NCBI RefSeq assembly: GCF_900167465.1
Contig: NZ_FUWR01000009.1
Coordinates: forward strand, 62,001 to 126,000
Length of the DNA stretch: 64,000 bases
Direction of reading: 5' to 3'
From: Trichlorobacter thiogenes
GTDB taxonomy: Bacteria > Desulfobacterota > Desulfuromonadia > Geobacterales > Pseudopelobacteraceae
Made by a program: the position numbers and the translations under genes. Below are positions 17,417-27,900 of this stretch, one piece after another; within the stretch, counting starts at the first letter, position 1; each line of letters begins with the position of its first letter. The notes below the pieces were generated by a model, which did not search any database, was not told the origin of the DNA, and worked only from the letters and a program-made list of their open reading frames with translations.

Positions 17417-19459
17417 TCACTTGACGCTAATCTGATCCAGGATCAGGGTGCCCAGCCTGATGGTCAGGTGACTGTTAATGGTGCTAAAGGCCGTTGACCG
17501 GACAGGAGTGGAAGCGGCGATATCGGTGTAACCACCTCGAAGGGTGGTGGTAACGCCTGAGGTAAGCAGAGGGTCAGAAGGGTAGGTAACCCCGTTTGAA
17601 TCAGGCAATGTTACCAGCGCCATAAGGATATCGTTCTGTACCGGAGCGTAAAAGGCGGATTCAAGCGTGCTGTAGTAAGTGGTGCTGACACTGTCTTTTC
17701 TCAGGTTCTGCTGGGCGGCGAAATAGGCGTACACGGTCTTGTTACTGCTGTCCATGGCAAAGGTACACGGGGTAGCAGAACCGCTGCAGGCGTCACTCCA
17801 GCCGGTAAACGTCGATCCTGTCCAGGCAGTTGCTGAAAGCGTAACGGATGTGCCATCAACGTTGGTGCTGCAGTAGGTTGCCGGACTGCTGCAGCTAAAC
17901 CCTTGGGTTATGCCTGCGGTGGCGGTAACTGTGCCGCTACCGTTGCCAGTCATGTTTAAAACAAGTGTTTTCTGTACGGTAAAAGATTGACTACTGGTTA
18001 CTGACCCCCCTGCGGTGGTAATCGTGATCGGGCCGCTGGTTGCCCCGGCAGGGACATACGCCGTTAGTTGCATAGGATTGGTAACAGCCACCCTGGTGCT
18101 TAGCGTGCCGTTAAAAGAAACCGTCGTGCCGCCAGAGACAAAATTGTTGCCGCTGATTGAAAGTTGAAGTCCAATGGGGCCAGTGGGAACAAAATTGGTG
18201 ATGGTTGGCGGCACAGGTTGAACCGAGGCAGGCAGGAAACGTCCGTACACTGCATTAACCTGGCTGATACCACCTTCACCCATAACAACGCCACTGTTTA
18301 TAATCGTCAGATATTGGCCGTTGATAAAGCCAGCGCCCCCCATCTGGTTTCCGGCATCGGCATTTATCATAAACTTGCTGCCATACAGGCTACCAGCCTT
18401 GCTGATATATTGGCCGTAGACATCCCAGCAGGTGCCTTCTCCCGTATCGCAGATGTTGTCATGGTTAGCGTCATTGCTCATATCCACCCAGGTGGCCAGG
18501 TAGTTGGTGCCGTCAAAAGAAACAGTGGTCGCCATCTGGGGGCCGTTTTCATTGCTGATGGTAATGACATTGCCGACCAGGGCACCGGCAGGACTCACCA
18601 ACTGTCCGAAAACATCCCACATCCTGGTCTCATCAACCGCGTCAGTCCAGATTACCATATAGTTGGTGCCGTCAAAGGTGACGGATTTCGGGTTGTCACT
18701 GGGGTAGGGACTGGTATTAACCGAAATTTCTGTGCCTGCCACGCCTGCGGGATTCACAAAACGCCCTCTGATCTCGGTGTCATAATAATCTTCTGTCCAG
18801 ACGACGAAGAAGTTGGTTCCGTCAAAGGCAACATCACTGGCATCACCATACCCGGTACTAATCGTGAATTCTGTCCCCATACTGCCGTCAGGGTTGACGA
18901 TTTTACCGGCGATATAGCGGTTGTCAGCTTGGTCGCCCTGCTCAGGATCAATCAGCCGGGTGTAGGTGACCAGGTATTTACCATTGCCAAAGGCCATGGT
19001 CTTTATGCCGTCAAACCAGATCCCGGCGGTGCTGATGGCAAAGGGAGATCCAACGGTGTTCCCGGCCTTGCTGATAAACTGGCCATAGATTTGAAACCGG
19101 CCAGGTCCTGTCCCGCCTGGGTCATTTTCCCAGATTAACAGATGGTTCATCCCGTCAAAGGCAACGGCCGTTGCTATGCCATTGTGTCCGGTTGGGATAA
19201 AATCACCCACTTTAACCCCGGCGGGTGATATCATCTGCGCCCCGATGGATGTCGGGTTTGTCAGATGGTTTTCTACCCCCACCAGATAGTTGGTGCCGTC
19301 AAATGAGGCGCCCATTGAAGCGCCACCGGTTGCAATGGTGAAAGGTACTGACAGTGCATGGGCAGGTAATACGAAAGCAGCTCCCAGTACACTGCAGATG
19401 ACAGCAACAGACAGCCATGTTGCCAGGCATGCACACAAGCCTGATGTTGAGCGTTTCAT
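17417..19459 (-). CDS. Secreted repeat protein with IPT domain and the shared C-terminal module
   Basis: The 680-residue protein has a signal peptide (about 1-36), about seven repeats of a propeller-like unit with the signature V-x-F-D-G-T-N-Y-x-V-x-W-x-D (about 40-415), an IPT/TIG domain (about 422-500), an InlB-B-like repeat (about 505-585) and the C-terminal module (about 590-680), which ends in LDQISVK with R-G-G-Y at about residue 637. The start has GGGAGG 7 bases upstream. The whole protein is closely similar to the C-terminal two thirds of the 23107-27795 product, so the two arose by duplication. It is probably monocistronic. Its function is not known; ligand binding or adhesion at the surface is a guess. 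Confidence 0.85.
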   Translation of the reverse strand: MKRSTSGLCACLATWLSVAVICSVLGAAFVLPAHALSVPFTIATGGASMGASFDGTNYLVGVENHLTNPTSIGAQMISPAGVKVGDFIPTGHNGIATAVAFDGMNHLLIWENDPGGTGPGRFQIYGQFISKAGNTVGSPFAISTAGIWFDGIKTMAFGNGKYLVTYTRLIDPEQGDQADNRYIAGKIVNPDGSMGTEFTISTGYGDASDVAFDGTNFFVVWTEDYYDTEIRGRFVNPAGVAGTEISVNTSPYPSDNPKSVTFDGTNYMVIWTDAVDETRMWDVFGQLVSPAGALVGNVITISNENGPQMATTVSFDGTNYLATWVDMSNDANHDNICDTGEGTCWDVYGQYISKAGSLYGSKFMINADAGNQMGGAGFINGQYLTIINSGVVMGEGGISQVNAVYGRFLPASVQPVPPTITNFVPTGPIGLQLSISGNNFVSGGTTVSFNGTLSTRVAVTNPMQLTAYVPAGATSGPITITTAGGSVTSSQSFTVQKTLVLNMTGNGSGTVTATAGITQGFSCSSPATYCSTNVDGTSVTLSATAWTGSTFTGWSDACSGSATPCTFAMDSSNKTVYAYFAAQQNLRKDSVSTTYYSTLESAFYAPVQNDILMALVTLPDSNGVTYPSDPLLTSGVTTTLRGGYTDIAASTPVRSTAFSTINSHLTIRLGTLILDQISVK

Positions 19460-19521
19460 GGATTACCTCCCTGAATTTTTTTCATATGTACTACTACTTA
19501 TAGCAGGTGTTACTCAAAATA

Positions 19522-19559
19522 CAAACGCCCCCTCCAGCGATTACTGAAGGGGGCGTTTG
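19522..19559 (-). terminator. Terminator of the 19584-22865 gene
   Basis: A 12-bp inverted repeat, CAAACGCCCCCT / AGGGGGCGTTTG, lies 25 bases after the stop. On the minus strand a short T-rich stretch follows. Confidence 0.7.
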
Positions 19560-19583
19560 CCAATCGTATGCTGTTGTTCTACG

Positions 19584-22500
19584 TTATTTGATGATGATCT
19601 GATCTAAAACCAGGCTGCCGCTTTGGATGGTAAGCGGCCCCACTGTTGAGAAATCTGTTGGCCCGCGACTATCACTAAAAGAGTCATCATACCCACCCTT
19701 AAAGGTAAGCAGATCAGTGGATATTGACCTGTTAAAGGCAGTTGCAGGTGCTTCATATGATTTCTGGCCACGTATCTTCTTGTCGGGAGCTGCGTAGGTA
19801 AAAGCATCGAAAAGAGAGTTGTAATAAGTTGTTGTGTCTTCAATCTTAAACGGCTGCAAACCAAAGGTTGCGGTAACCCCCAGTGTATCACTGGTGAGTG
19901 TAAAGCTGCAGACACTGGTGCTTGAACCACAGTTGGACCAGGTGATAAATGATGAGCCTGATGCCGGCACAGCGGTGAGTTGAATACTTAAACCAGCAGG
20001 TAGACCACTATAGCTGCAACTGGTTTCACTGCATGTTGGAACAGGTAATCCGTTCGCCTGAATCTGGATTGTACCGGAACCTGAACCGCTGCGTTGCACT
20101 CCTAAGGTGTATGTTGTACCGGGGGAAGCGAACAGGTTAGTTTCAAATACTGAGTCAGCCGCTAAAACAGCCAGCGTATAGGGTGCGGAACTGAACGTAT
20201 AGCCTGATTTGACAGGCGCAAGCGAGATGTTCGTGTTGGGGGGAACGTTCACTATTCTGAGCTGACCGCTAGTGTCGGTTGCCGTACCGCTCCAATCACC
20301 TGCGGCAACATTACGATATTGTACCGTGTAACCGGCGGTTGCTACTGCTGTTGCCCCACTAAGTGCAGAACCGGTACTGCTATCAATAAGCCTCGCAAAA
20401 ATAACCCCTTTTCCAGACTGCAAAGAGGTAATGCTGCCTACAGGAACAAGGAAGTAGTTATAGTTGTTATAGTTGATGTTCGAAGATGAGTTGAAACGTT
20501 GCGAATAAACAGGCAAATAGCCGCCTGATGGATAGGTCATTAATAATCTGAATTGCGTGCTGATTGGTAGGTTGGTTAGAGTAAAGCTGCCATCGCTGCC
20601 TGATTGAGTGCTGTTGCCGGTGGAAGCATTGTTGCTGTTAGGGTCAACCTGTGTGATGGTAACACCGGGCAGGGGCGTGCCATTGGTCCCTGCAATAACG
20701 GTCTTGCTGGTAAAAGAAACGCTGGTAGGTACAGGTGAACCGAATATACCAGCCTCAAGCACTGAGTCAGCCGGTACGCTGAAGGTTTGCTGGCTGAAGG
20801 TGTAGCCTGTTTTACTTGGTGTGATGGTAACAGGGGTGTTGGGGCTTACGTTAAAGATCATGGCAAGGCCGTTACTATATTGAGGCGTGTATCCTGGAAC
20901 CGTGACTGTTACATCAGTTAGGGAAGAGCCGGTTGTACTATCCATAAACCCAGCAATAATAACCCCCTTGCCACTGGTCTGACTAAAATACGTACTAAGC
21001 TGAGATTGGGTAAAAAGGTTATATGGTGATCCACTCAGATCCAGGCTGGTAGAAGAATTAAAGTACTGTGTGTAAACAGGCAGGTAGCCACTTAGGGTTG
21101 TTTTGAGCCTGAAGGTTGTACTGGCTGGTAGGTTACTCAGCGTAAAAGAACCGTCGCTCCCTGATGTTGTGTACTTAGATGCATCGCCATCCAGTTCAAT
21201 ACGTACACCGGAGAGATTGCCACTAAATGGCGAAACGGTCTTTCCGGTAAAGCTGATGGTGCTGGCGCTGCCACTCATGGTAAATGAGGTCTGATAAGCA
21301 GCCTGGTTGCCGTAGCGGTCAGAAACAGTAAGTGTCCAGTAATAAGGCACGCCAGCAGTAAGTGTTGTCCTGCTGGCCCCTCCATCAGCATTATACAGTA
21401 TGGAGGTTTGCGTTGAAGGCAGGTCATCGGTATTCCAGTAGGCATCGGCGCCGCTTAGCCAGAGATAATAGTGGTAAGGTGACGGAGGGCTTGCAGGCGC
21501 TGACCAACTGAAGGTCGGTATGCCGTTGGTATAAGGGATCGTACCGGTTGGTGAAAGATTGCCGGCAAAGCTGGTGAGAAAGGTACCAACAGTAACAGGA
21601 AATGTGTCACTGGTGGAGTCTGAGTACTGAACCGTATAGGTGTACTGATTACCGGTTTCCGGAATGACGCCGCTCAAGCCTGGCCAGATGCGAAATTCCC
21701 CTTCATCATCAATGCCTACGGGTGTGTTGTCTTGAAGACCCCCGCCGCTGACATAGACGTTAACCGGTTGCCTGGCCTGGCCTTCTACGGTAAAGCCCAG
21801 ATTTTTGTTGGTGGTAGAGCCGTCAGAGGTCCAGTTGTTGGTGCGTATAGTGGCATAGGCATTACGCTGGGTAATAGTTGGCGAAATGCCAGCAGTGTTA
21901 CTGGCACCGACAACAACCTCCTCTGATGCGTAAATACCCGGTCGATAGTCAAGGTCTCCCGGGCCGTGAATGCCGTCCCCATTAACATCAAGGAAGGCAA
22001 AGAAGGTGTAGGTGCCGGCCGGCACGTTGCTGATGCTGTAACTGTTAGCACCGGAAGTGGATGGGGTTGGAATGATGGTTGAGTAGAAGACAGGATATTG
22101 ACCTGGTACCTCCTGTTTAAGCAGGACAACCAGCGGTTTTGATGTGCCTACGCCGGAAAGGGTGACCGCGCCGGATACCGTGACACCGCCGGTACGGGTA
22201 GTCACCGGCACCCATCCTGTGGAAGCAGGAGTTGCCCCCACATATGCCGTTACCTTGTAGTAGAGATTTGTGCCGCCGCCGTTGTGAAAAAACAGATAGG
22301 AGTTCGGGCCGGATGGAACTTCCCGTGTGCTGGCGCCGCTGTCGCTTTCACTGGTATTCCATGAAACAACGTATTTATCCGCAATCGGCAGGCTACTGTC
22401 AGTTTCGTAGGGTTTCCAGAGTACTGTATTGCCACCATTGCCTTGGTACGCAATGATCTCGTTGGCCTGGGGGGCAACCGCCGGGGTTGGCGTTGCCAGT

Positions 22501-22865
22501 GTAAGGTTGGCTGTGCTGCTGCCAATGGTGACCGGACTTCCTAGGGTTACGGTCGGGTCATTGGCATGCTGAGCCCCGTTGCCCTGTGTATCAACAAAGG
22601 CAGAAAGGGTATAGGTGGCTGGAGAGTAGCCGCCATTAAAAGAATCCGGCAATCCGCTGATGGTGTAGGAACCGGCAGCAGGAATGCTTATGCCGTATGA
22701 CCAGTCACCGCCCCAGTCTGTTGGTGTTGCCTTAATGTAGATCCGGCCGGTTTTGCCGGTGAGGTTGCTTACCGTACCGCTGATGGATGCTGCCTGACAG
22801 AGACTTGTCAGGCCCATTAGTATGATGAGCATTAACGATAACAGTAGATTGGCCAGAGTACGCAT
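19584..22865 (-). CDS. Secreted carboxypeptidase-regulatory-repeat protein with the shared C-terminal module
   Basis: The protein of 1093 residues has a signal peptide (about 1-26, ending CQAAS) and N-terminal beta-sandwich domains of the SISG type (about 27-230). A tandem pair of units of about 170 residues follows, each combining a carboxypeptidase-D regulatory-like domain (G-S-D-G-S-F-T-L-x-N-L-P) with a second beta domain. An InlB-B-like repeat precedes the C-terminal module, which has K-G-G-Y, G-P-L-T-I and the ending LDQIIIK. ATG 22865 is chosen rather than upstream TTG 22901 because the resulting signal peptide matches that of the 27795 gene. A good promoter lies at 22903-22929. The function is unknown; the architecture fits an extended surface protein. 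Confidence 0.83.
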   Translation of the reverse strand: MRTLANLLLSLMLIILMGLTSLCQAASISGTVSNLTGKTGRIYIKATPTDWGGDWSYGISIPAAGSYTISGLPDSFNGGYSPATYTLSAFVDTQGNGAQHANDPTVTLGSPVTIGSSTANLTLATPTPAVAPQANEIIAYQGNGGNTVLWKPYETDSSLPIADKYVVSWNTSESDSGASTREVPSGPNSYLFFHNGGGTNLYYKVTAYVGATPASTGWVPVTTRTGGVTVSGAVTLSGVGTSKPLVVLLKQEVPGQYPVFYSTIIPTPSTSGANSYSISNVPAGTYTFFAFLDVNGDGIHGPGDLDYRPGIYASEEVVVGASNTAGISPTITQRNAYATIRTNNWTSDGSTTNKNLGFTVEGQARQPVNVYVSGGGLQDNTPVGIDDEGEFRIWPGLSGVIPETGNQYTYTVQYSDSTSDTFPVTVGTFLTSFAGNLSPTGTIPYTNGIPTFSWSAPASPPSPYHYYLWLSGADAYWNTDDLPSTQTSILYNADGGASRTTLTAGVPYYWTLTVSDRYGNQAAYQTSFTMSGSASTISFTGKTVSPFSGNLSGVRIELDGDASKYTTSGSDGSFTLSNLPASTTFRLKTTLSGYLPVYTQYFNSSTSLDLSGSPYNLFTQSQLSTYFSQTSGKGVIIAGFMDSTTGSSLTDVTVTVPGYTPQYSNGLAMIFNVSPNTPVTITPSKTGYTFSQQTFSVPADSVLEAGIFGSPVPTSVSFTSKTVIAGTNGTPLPGVTITQVDPNSNNASTGNSTQSGSDGSFTLTNLPISTQFRLLMTYPSGGYLPVYSQRFNSSSNINYNNYNYFLVPVGSITSLQSGKGVIFARLIDSSTGSALSGATAVATAGYTVQYRNVAAGDWSGTATDTSGQLRIVNVPPNTNISLAPVKSGYTFSSAPYTLAVLAADSVFETNLFASPGTTYTLGVQRSGSGSGTIQIQANGLPVPTCSETSCSYSGLPAGLSIQLTAVPASGSSFITWSNCGSSTSVCSFTLTSDTLGVTATFGLQPFKIEDTTTYYNSLFDAFTYAAPDKKIRGQKSYEAPATAFNRSISTDLLTFKGGYDDSFSDSRGPTDFSTVGPLTIQSGSLVLDQIIIK

Positions 22866-22902
22866 AGAAAGGGCCCCCTTGAAATTGTATACAGTGCGCA
22901 AA

Positions 22903-22929
22903 TTTATAGTCGTCCATGGTGTTTGTCAA
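22903..22929 (-). promoter_or_regulatory. Sigma-70 promoter of the 22865 gene
   Basis: On the minus strand TTGACA is followed after 15 bases by TATAAA (or after 17 by TAAATT), ending about 40 bases before ATG 22865. Confidence 0.6.
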
Positions 22930-23044
22930 GGTGCCAATAATCTATTCTCAGGCAGGGTTGTCAGGTTTTCGTCCCCTTCCGTCTTTAAGAAAATCAGGTG
23001 ACTATTGAGATCACGTAGTAACCCACATTACAGCAACTATCGAT

Positions 23045-23081
23045 ATAAAACGCCCCATCTGGGAAATCCCAAAGGGGGCGT
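23045..23081 (-). terminator. Terminator of the 23107-27795 gene
   Basis: ACGCCCC and GGGGCGT arms with an inner GGGA/TCCC pairing are followed on the minus strand by TTTTATAT. It lies 26 bases after the stop codon. Confidence 0.75.
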
Positions 23082-23106
23082 CGGTTCTTTCGTCGCAGGT
23101 TGTAGG

Positions 23107-26100
23107 CTATTTAACGATGATACGGTCCAGGACCAGAGTGCCTTTTTTGATAGTTAGCGGCGCTTTGATCGGGGTCAATGCCGATGCCGATCTGATAAGG
23201 TTGATGATATCGGTATAGCCACCCAGAAGCTTTGCCGTTAGGCCATTTTTGTCATAGGTGGGGCCGACGGAGTCAAACGGCCCGTCGTCATCGGTGTAGA
23301 TTATATTGTCGTATCCCTCAAGTGCCTGTACGAAGTTAAATGCACCGCTGTCTGTACTGTTTCCCAGGATGCTGAAATAGTGGTTGTTAACCCTGAATGG
23401 CAGTAGTGAGAAGGTGGCAGTGATTGATTTGTCATTATCAATATCGACATAACAGGTATTGTCAGAGGTGCTGGAGCAAACAGCGGCATCGGTCCAACCA
23501 CCAAAGCTGGATCCGGTCGTTGCCAGCGGTACCAGTGTCACCTGTGTGCCAAAGGCTGCCGGCACGAGGCAGGGGAAAATCGTGCATGAGACCGTGGCAG
23601 AGGGTATCTGAGTGTATGCGGTAACGTTGCCAGCACCGGAGCCTGTCTTGCTTACCGTCAGGGTGTGCTTGATTGCATAGGCAGCAACGCTTGTAGCGGT
23701 ACCGGCCGTGGTGGTAACGCTGATCGTCCCGCTGATTACCCCGGCCGGTACGGTGGCCGTAATCTGGGTGGGGCTGTTGACGGTATAGACCGGGGCATTC
23801 ACCGTAGCGATACTGACCGACTGCACATTTATGAAGTTGGTGCCGGTGATGACGATCTGGTCGCCAACACTACCGTAATTGGGGGTGAATGAGCTGATGG
23901 TCGGTGGTAGTGTCGTCGTAAAGGGCGATCCGCTGGTCACGCTGCCACCGGAGGTGGTGACGGTGATGGTGCCGGTGGTGGCCCCGGTGGGGACCGTGAC
24001 AGTGATCTGGCTTGCACTGACAAAGGTGATCGCCGTGCTGACCACGCCGTTGAAGGAGACTGTGGTGGCGCCGTTGACAAAGTTGGTGCCGTTGATGGTC
24101 ACCGTCGTACTGCCAGGGGTTCCGCTGGCAGGGTTGAACGAACTGATGGTCGGTGTTGATGGCAGCGGTGTCAGGGGCGGCCTGAAGAACCCGTTGACCC
24201 CTTCTACCTGGGTGATGCCGCCCTCGCCCATGACGACACCCGTGTTGATCAGGGCCAGGTATTTGCCGTTGACAAAGCCTGCACCACCCATTTGGTTGCC
24301 GCTGTTTTGATAGATTGTCACCTTGGTGCCGCTGAGTGCACCGGTGTCTTTTGCCACAAACTGGCCAAAGACGTCCCAATTATCCGGGTTGGTCATGTCC
24401 ATCCAGGTGACCAGGTAGTTGGTGCCATCGAAGGAGACGCTGGAGGCGATCTGGGCGCCGGTTTCGCTGGTAATGGTGATCGGGGTGGGTCCAACCAGTG
24501 TCCCACTGGTGTTGACCCGCTGACCCAGCACATCCCAGGTTCCTGTACCCATACCACCAACCTCATCACTCCAGACCACCATATAGTTGGTGCCGTCAAA
24601 GACCACCGATTTTGGGTTGTCGCTGGGGGCGGCACTGGCGTTTACCACCACCTCCGTCCCCATCAGCCCACCGGCCGGGCTTACCAGACGACCGTGAATC
24701 TCATTGCCGGATTCACCATCCTGCCAGACCACAAAGAAGTTGGTGCCGTCAAAGGCCACATCGCTGGCCTTGCCATAGCCGGTGCTGATGCGACCAGGCA
24801 GGGTGTTTACGCTGCCGTCAGGGTTGACGATTCGGCCAGCAATTGCACGGTTGGTCGCGGTATCGCCCAGCGCCGGGTTGAGCAGATAGGTGTAGGTGAC
24901 CAGAAACTTGCCGCCACCGAAGGCCATGGTCTTGTTGCCGTCAAACAGGGCGCCAAGCAGGTCAGGATTGGTAGGCGAAGAGATATTGAAGGGGCTGCCT
25001 ACCGTGGCGCCGGCCCGGTTGATCCGCTGGCCGTAAATCCTGTAACCATACTGTCCTGTCACCGTACCACCCTCATTATCCTCCCAGATCAGCAGGTGGT
25101 TGTCACCGTCAAAGGCTGTTGCCGTAGCAATACCGGTACGGCCGGTGCTAATCAACCCGCCCACCTTGGTGCCGGTGCCGCTGAGCAGCTGCGCGCCGAT
25201 GCTGGTGGGGCTGGTCAGGTGATTTTCAATCCCCACCAGGTAGTTGGTGCCGTCAAAGGAGAAGCCCATGGCTGCGCCAGAGGTGGCGATCGGGAAGGTG
25301 ATCGGCGCGGTCAGGCCTGATTGCCCTATGGCATCGGCCTTGCCCTGGAATATGCGCTTGTTGAAGGTCAGGCCGGCGCTTGGTTTGCTAGCGGTGACCG
25401 TGACCCAGTCGCTATCTTCGACGTTCTTGACGCAGAAAATGCTGGTACTTACGGGGGTGGTGCTATTTGCCTGATCACAGTTGGTGCCGTAGGTAACCGT
25501 GTAAGGCGCGTTATTGCGGCTGCTGAAGGCGGTGACCGTGGCGCCGTTGATTTCAACGCCGTTGTCACCCCGGGTCTTGGCCCGGATGATCCCCTTTCCA
25601 GCGGTATTGCCCCAGGTGCTCAGATACGAAGTGGCGAACATGGTGTAAGGGAAGCTGCTCTGCGTATCAGTCGTGTTATGCATGTAGGCGGTATACAGCG
25701 GGATCAGGCCGCTGTTGGTTACCTTGAGGCGATACAGCTTGCCGGTGGGGACGCCGACCAGCTGGAATCTGCCATCAGCCGCTGTGGGGGTGGTGGCGAT
25801 CGGATCAGTGGCGTCCAGCGCAACGGTTGCACCACTCAGCGGGAGATTGCTGGAGTCCACCACACTGCCGCTGTAGGTAAAGGTGGGGGTGAACTCGCCA
25901 TGGGAACCTACCGAAGGTTTTCCGGCTACATTGATGATGACTGGGCCGGTGGGCGACGGCGTGGTGGTGCAGTTGGGCAGCTGGAAGGTCAGGCTGGTCC
26001 CATCCGGGGCAGCTGCAGTGGGGGTGATCGGGTACTGGGTGTTGTTGAGGTAGATGCTGTTGTTGGCTGGGGTGCTGCTGAATCCGGTGCCGTAGATGGT

Positions 26101-27795
26101 GAGCGGTGTGGCGTTACCGCAGGGCAACGTGAAGTCACTCATACCGCCGGGTTTATTAATAGTCGGTCCACCATCCTGGGGGGTAAAGGAGGTCCAGCTG
26201 GTGGAGCGGTTGCCGCGGCTGTCGATCATCTCGATACCCCAGTTGTAGGTGGTGCCTGTCGACAGGGTACCGCCGGTGAACTCCACCGAGTTCCGGTCCG
26301 GGGGCAGTATGGTTTCAAACAGGTAGTCGCCGCTGGTGTTGGCCTGTTGTAGCATCACATGATAGACGTAGGGCGAGTTTGGCCTGCCAGCCAGGGTATT
26401 CCAGGAGAACCAGGGATCCAGCGTGCTACTTGGCACAGCGGTCAGTCCTGCCGGGTAGGTCTGGTTGGCGCCGACCGTGATGACGTCGGAAACTGATTTG
26501 GTGAGCGTCGTATCCTGTGTGCCGTCGGTGTAGGTCACCGTGATGGCGTACGTGTTACCGACGCTAGGGACGGTGGCAATCGGGTGGGATGACCAGAACT
26601 CGCCCCAAGAATTGATCGTCAGGTCGGTAACGGTCATCTGGGGGCCGGAGGTGATGGTCAGGTGGGCCGGTCGCTTCTCTTGTGGGGCAAAAATGAAATC
26701 GAGGCGGTAGCTCGTGCCCCCCCCGCTGATGAGGGTTTGAGTGGACAGGCTGGACTCTATGGCACGGGAGACGGTCATGTTGTAGCTACCCAGATTGACC
26801 GGCGCACCGGCTACGGCCAATAAGGGTTGTCGCCAATCCAGCTCGGAATAGGTCACATCGCCGGTGCTGAAGGTTTTGTCATCCACCTTGTCCAGCAGCA
26901 GGAACAGCTGGTAGTTGCCGTCGGGCACGCCGCTGATGGTAACAGTCTGGATTTGGGTTGGCGTGGCAATATAGGTGCCGGCCACCGGCGCATGGTTGCT
27001 GTTCATCAGCAGTGCCAGCAGTCGGCCAGAGGGGGCGGCGTCAAAGTTGACGGTTGCGGTGACGGTCTGCTCACCTGCTGCGGGGCCGATGGTGATTTTC
27101 GGTGTTGATGCAGAGAGCAGGGGAGAGCCGGTCGCACCGGCCAGCACCGCTTCAACGGCAAAGTAGTACTGGCCACCGTTGGTTAACGGGATAAAGGCAT
27201 GGCCGTCGTTATGGGACGCGATGTTTTCAAGTTTACCGGTGTAGTTGGACGAACTGGGACTACCGGTCGTGTTCCAGTAGATGTTGTAGCTGTTGGCAAT
27301 CTCAAAGTTATAGCCGTTTTGGGGAGGATCCCAGGTGACCAGCACGCCGTTATTGATCGGGTGGGCTACCACGTTGTTGATTGTTGTAAGGGTCTGTGCC
27401 CCCTGGCTCCCAATCGGGAAGTCCTTGCCGGTTACCGTGGAGTCGCTTGCAGGGACGTTTACCGGGGTTAACTGGCCGACCGGTGAGCCACTGTAGGGGA
27501 AACCGGTGCCGCGGGTATCCAGAAAGGCCCGCACCGTATAGTCGCCCGTTACGTTGACACCCCGCACGGTGTAGGCCACCGTTGCTCCGGCTGCCAGCCC
27601 TGAAACGGTATAGCTGGTGCCATAGCCGGTGGCACCGAACATTGTGTGCTCCAGCATCACGTAGAGCCGCCCAGTGATCGGTGCGCCGGTGCCATTGATA
27701 ATACTGCCGGAGATGGACGCGGCCTGGCAGATGCTGAACATGCCAAATAGTAGTACTGCGGCTAAAGATAGCATAATCCTGATAAGGCTACGCAT
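23107..27795 (-). CDS. Very large secreted multidomain protein with the shared C-terminal module
   Basis: The protein of about 1562 residues has a signal peptide (about 1-27, ending CQAAS), fibronectin-like beta domains (about 30-530), an IPT-like domain, a carboxypeptidase-regulatory unit (about 640-760), and the V-x-F-D-G-T-N-Y repeat block (about 840-1240) also found in the 17417 product. Two consecutive IPT/TIG domains, an InlB-B-like repeat and the C-terminal module (L-G-G-Y, A-P-L-T-I, ending LDRIIVK) follow. ATG 27795 is chosen because GAGGAGG lies about 8 bases upstream; an upstream in-frame start would add an implausible 22 residues before the signal. It looks like a fusion of the 19584-type front with the 17417-type back. 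The function is unknown; a long fibrous surface protein is likely. Confidence 0.84.
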   Translation of the reverse strand: MRSLIRIMLSLAAVLLFGMFSICQAASISGSIINGTGAPITGRLYVMLEHTMFGATGYGTSYTVSGLAAGATVAYTVRGVNVTGDYTVRAFLDTRGTGFPYSGSPVGQLTPVNVPASDSTVTGKDFPIGSQGAQTLTTINNVVAHPINNGVLVTWDPPQNGYNFEIANSYNIYWNTTGSPSSSNYTGKLENIASHNDGHAFIPLTNGGQYYFAVEAVLAGATGSPLLSASTPKITIGPAAGEQTVTATVNFDAAPSGRLLALLMNSNHAPVAGTYIATPTQIQTVTISGVPDGNYQLFLLLDKVDDKTFSTGDVTYSELDWRQPLLAVAGAPVNLGSYNMTVSRAIESSLSTQTLISGGGTSYRLDFIFAPQEKRPAHLTITSGPQMTVTDLTINSWGEFWSSHPIATVPSVGNTYAITVTYTDGTQDTTLTKSVSDVITVGANQTYPAGLTAVPSSTLDPWFSWNTLAGRPNSPYVYHVMLQQANTSGDYLFETILPPDRNSVEFTGGTLSTGTTYNWGIEMIDSRGNRSTSWTSFTPQDGGPTINKPGGMSDFTLPCGNATPLTIYGTGFSSTPANNSIYLNNTQYPITPTAAAPDGTSLTFQLPNCTTTPSPTGPVIINVAGKPSVGSHGEFTPTFTYSGSVVDSSNLPLSGATVALDATDPIATTPTAADGRFQLVGVPTGKLYRLKVTNSGLIPLYTAYMHNTTDTQSSFPYTMFATSYLSTWGNTAGKGIIRAKTRGDNGVEINGATVTAFSSRNNAPYTVTYGTNCDQANSTTPVSTSIFCVKNVEDSDWVTVTASKPSAGLTFNKRIFQGKADAIGQSGLTAPITFPIATSGAAMGFSFDGTNYLVGIENHLTSPTSIGAQLLSGTGTKVGGLISTGRTGIATATAFDGDNHLLIWEDNEGGTVTGQYGYRIYGQRINRAGATVGSPFNISSPTNPDLLGALFDGNKTMAFGGGKFLVTYTYLLNPALGDTATNRAIAGRIVNPDGSVNTLPGRISTGYGKASDVAFDGTNFFVVWQDGESGNEIHGRLVSPAGGLMGTEVVVNASAAPSDNPKSVVFDGTNYMVVWSDEVGGMGTGTWDVLGQRVNTSGTLVGPTPITITSETGAQIASSVSFDGTNYLVTWMDMTNPDNWDVFGQFVAKDTGALSGTKVTIYQNSGNQMGGAGFVNGKYLALINTGVVMGEGGITQVEGVNGFFRPPLTPLPSTPTISSFNPASGTPGSTTVTINGTNFVNGATTVSFNGVVSTAITFVSASQITVTVPTGATTGTITVTTSGGSVTSGSPFTTTLPPTISSFTPNYGSVGDQIVITGTNFINVQSVSIATVNAPVYTVNSPTQITATVPAGVISGTISVTTTAGTATSVAAYAIKHTLTVSKTGSGAGNVTAYTQIPSATVSCTIFPCLVPAAFGTQVTLVPLATTGSSFGGWTDAAVCSSTSDNTCYVDIDNDKSITATFSLLPFRVNNHYFSILGNSTDSGAFNFVQALEGYDNIIYTDDDGPFDSVGPTYDKNGLTAKLLGGYTDIINLIRSASALTPIKAPLTIKKGTLVLDRIIVK

Positions 27796-27833
27796 GGTAA
27801 GGTCCTCCTCACAAAGAAGGTATCTAATTGGTA

Positions 27834-27861
27834 TACGTATCACTGAATCGGGCACTGTCAA
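27834..27861 (-). promoter_or_regulatory. Sigma-70 promoter of the 27795 gene
   Basis: On the minus strand TTGACA, a 16-base spacer and TACGTA (followed by T) lie about 40 bases before the start codon. The -35 is perfect and the -10 moderate. Confidence 0.5.
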
Positions 27862-27900
27862 GCTGTGGCACCCTGGCTGACAAGTTCAAGCTACTTTGTC

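Noticed and set aside
18164-26352. Long plus-strand open frames (324-343 residues) opposite the exoprotein genes
   Set aside because: They are antisense to long, domain-rich genes with signal peptides and ribosome binding sites; the plus frames have no recognisable domains.
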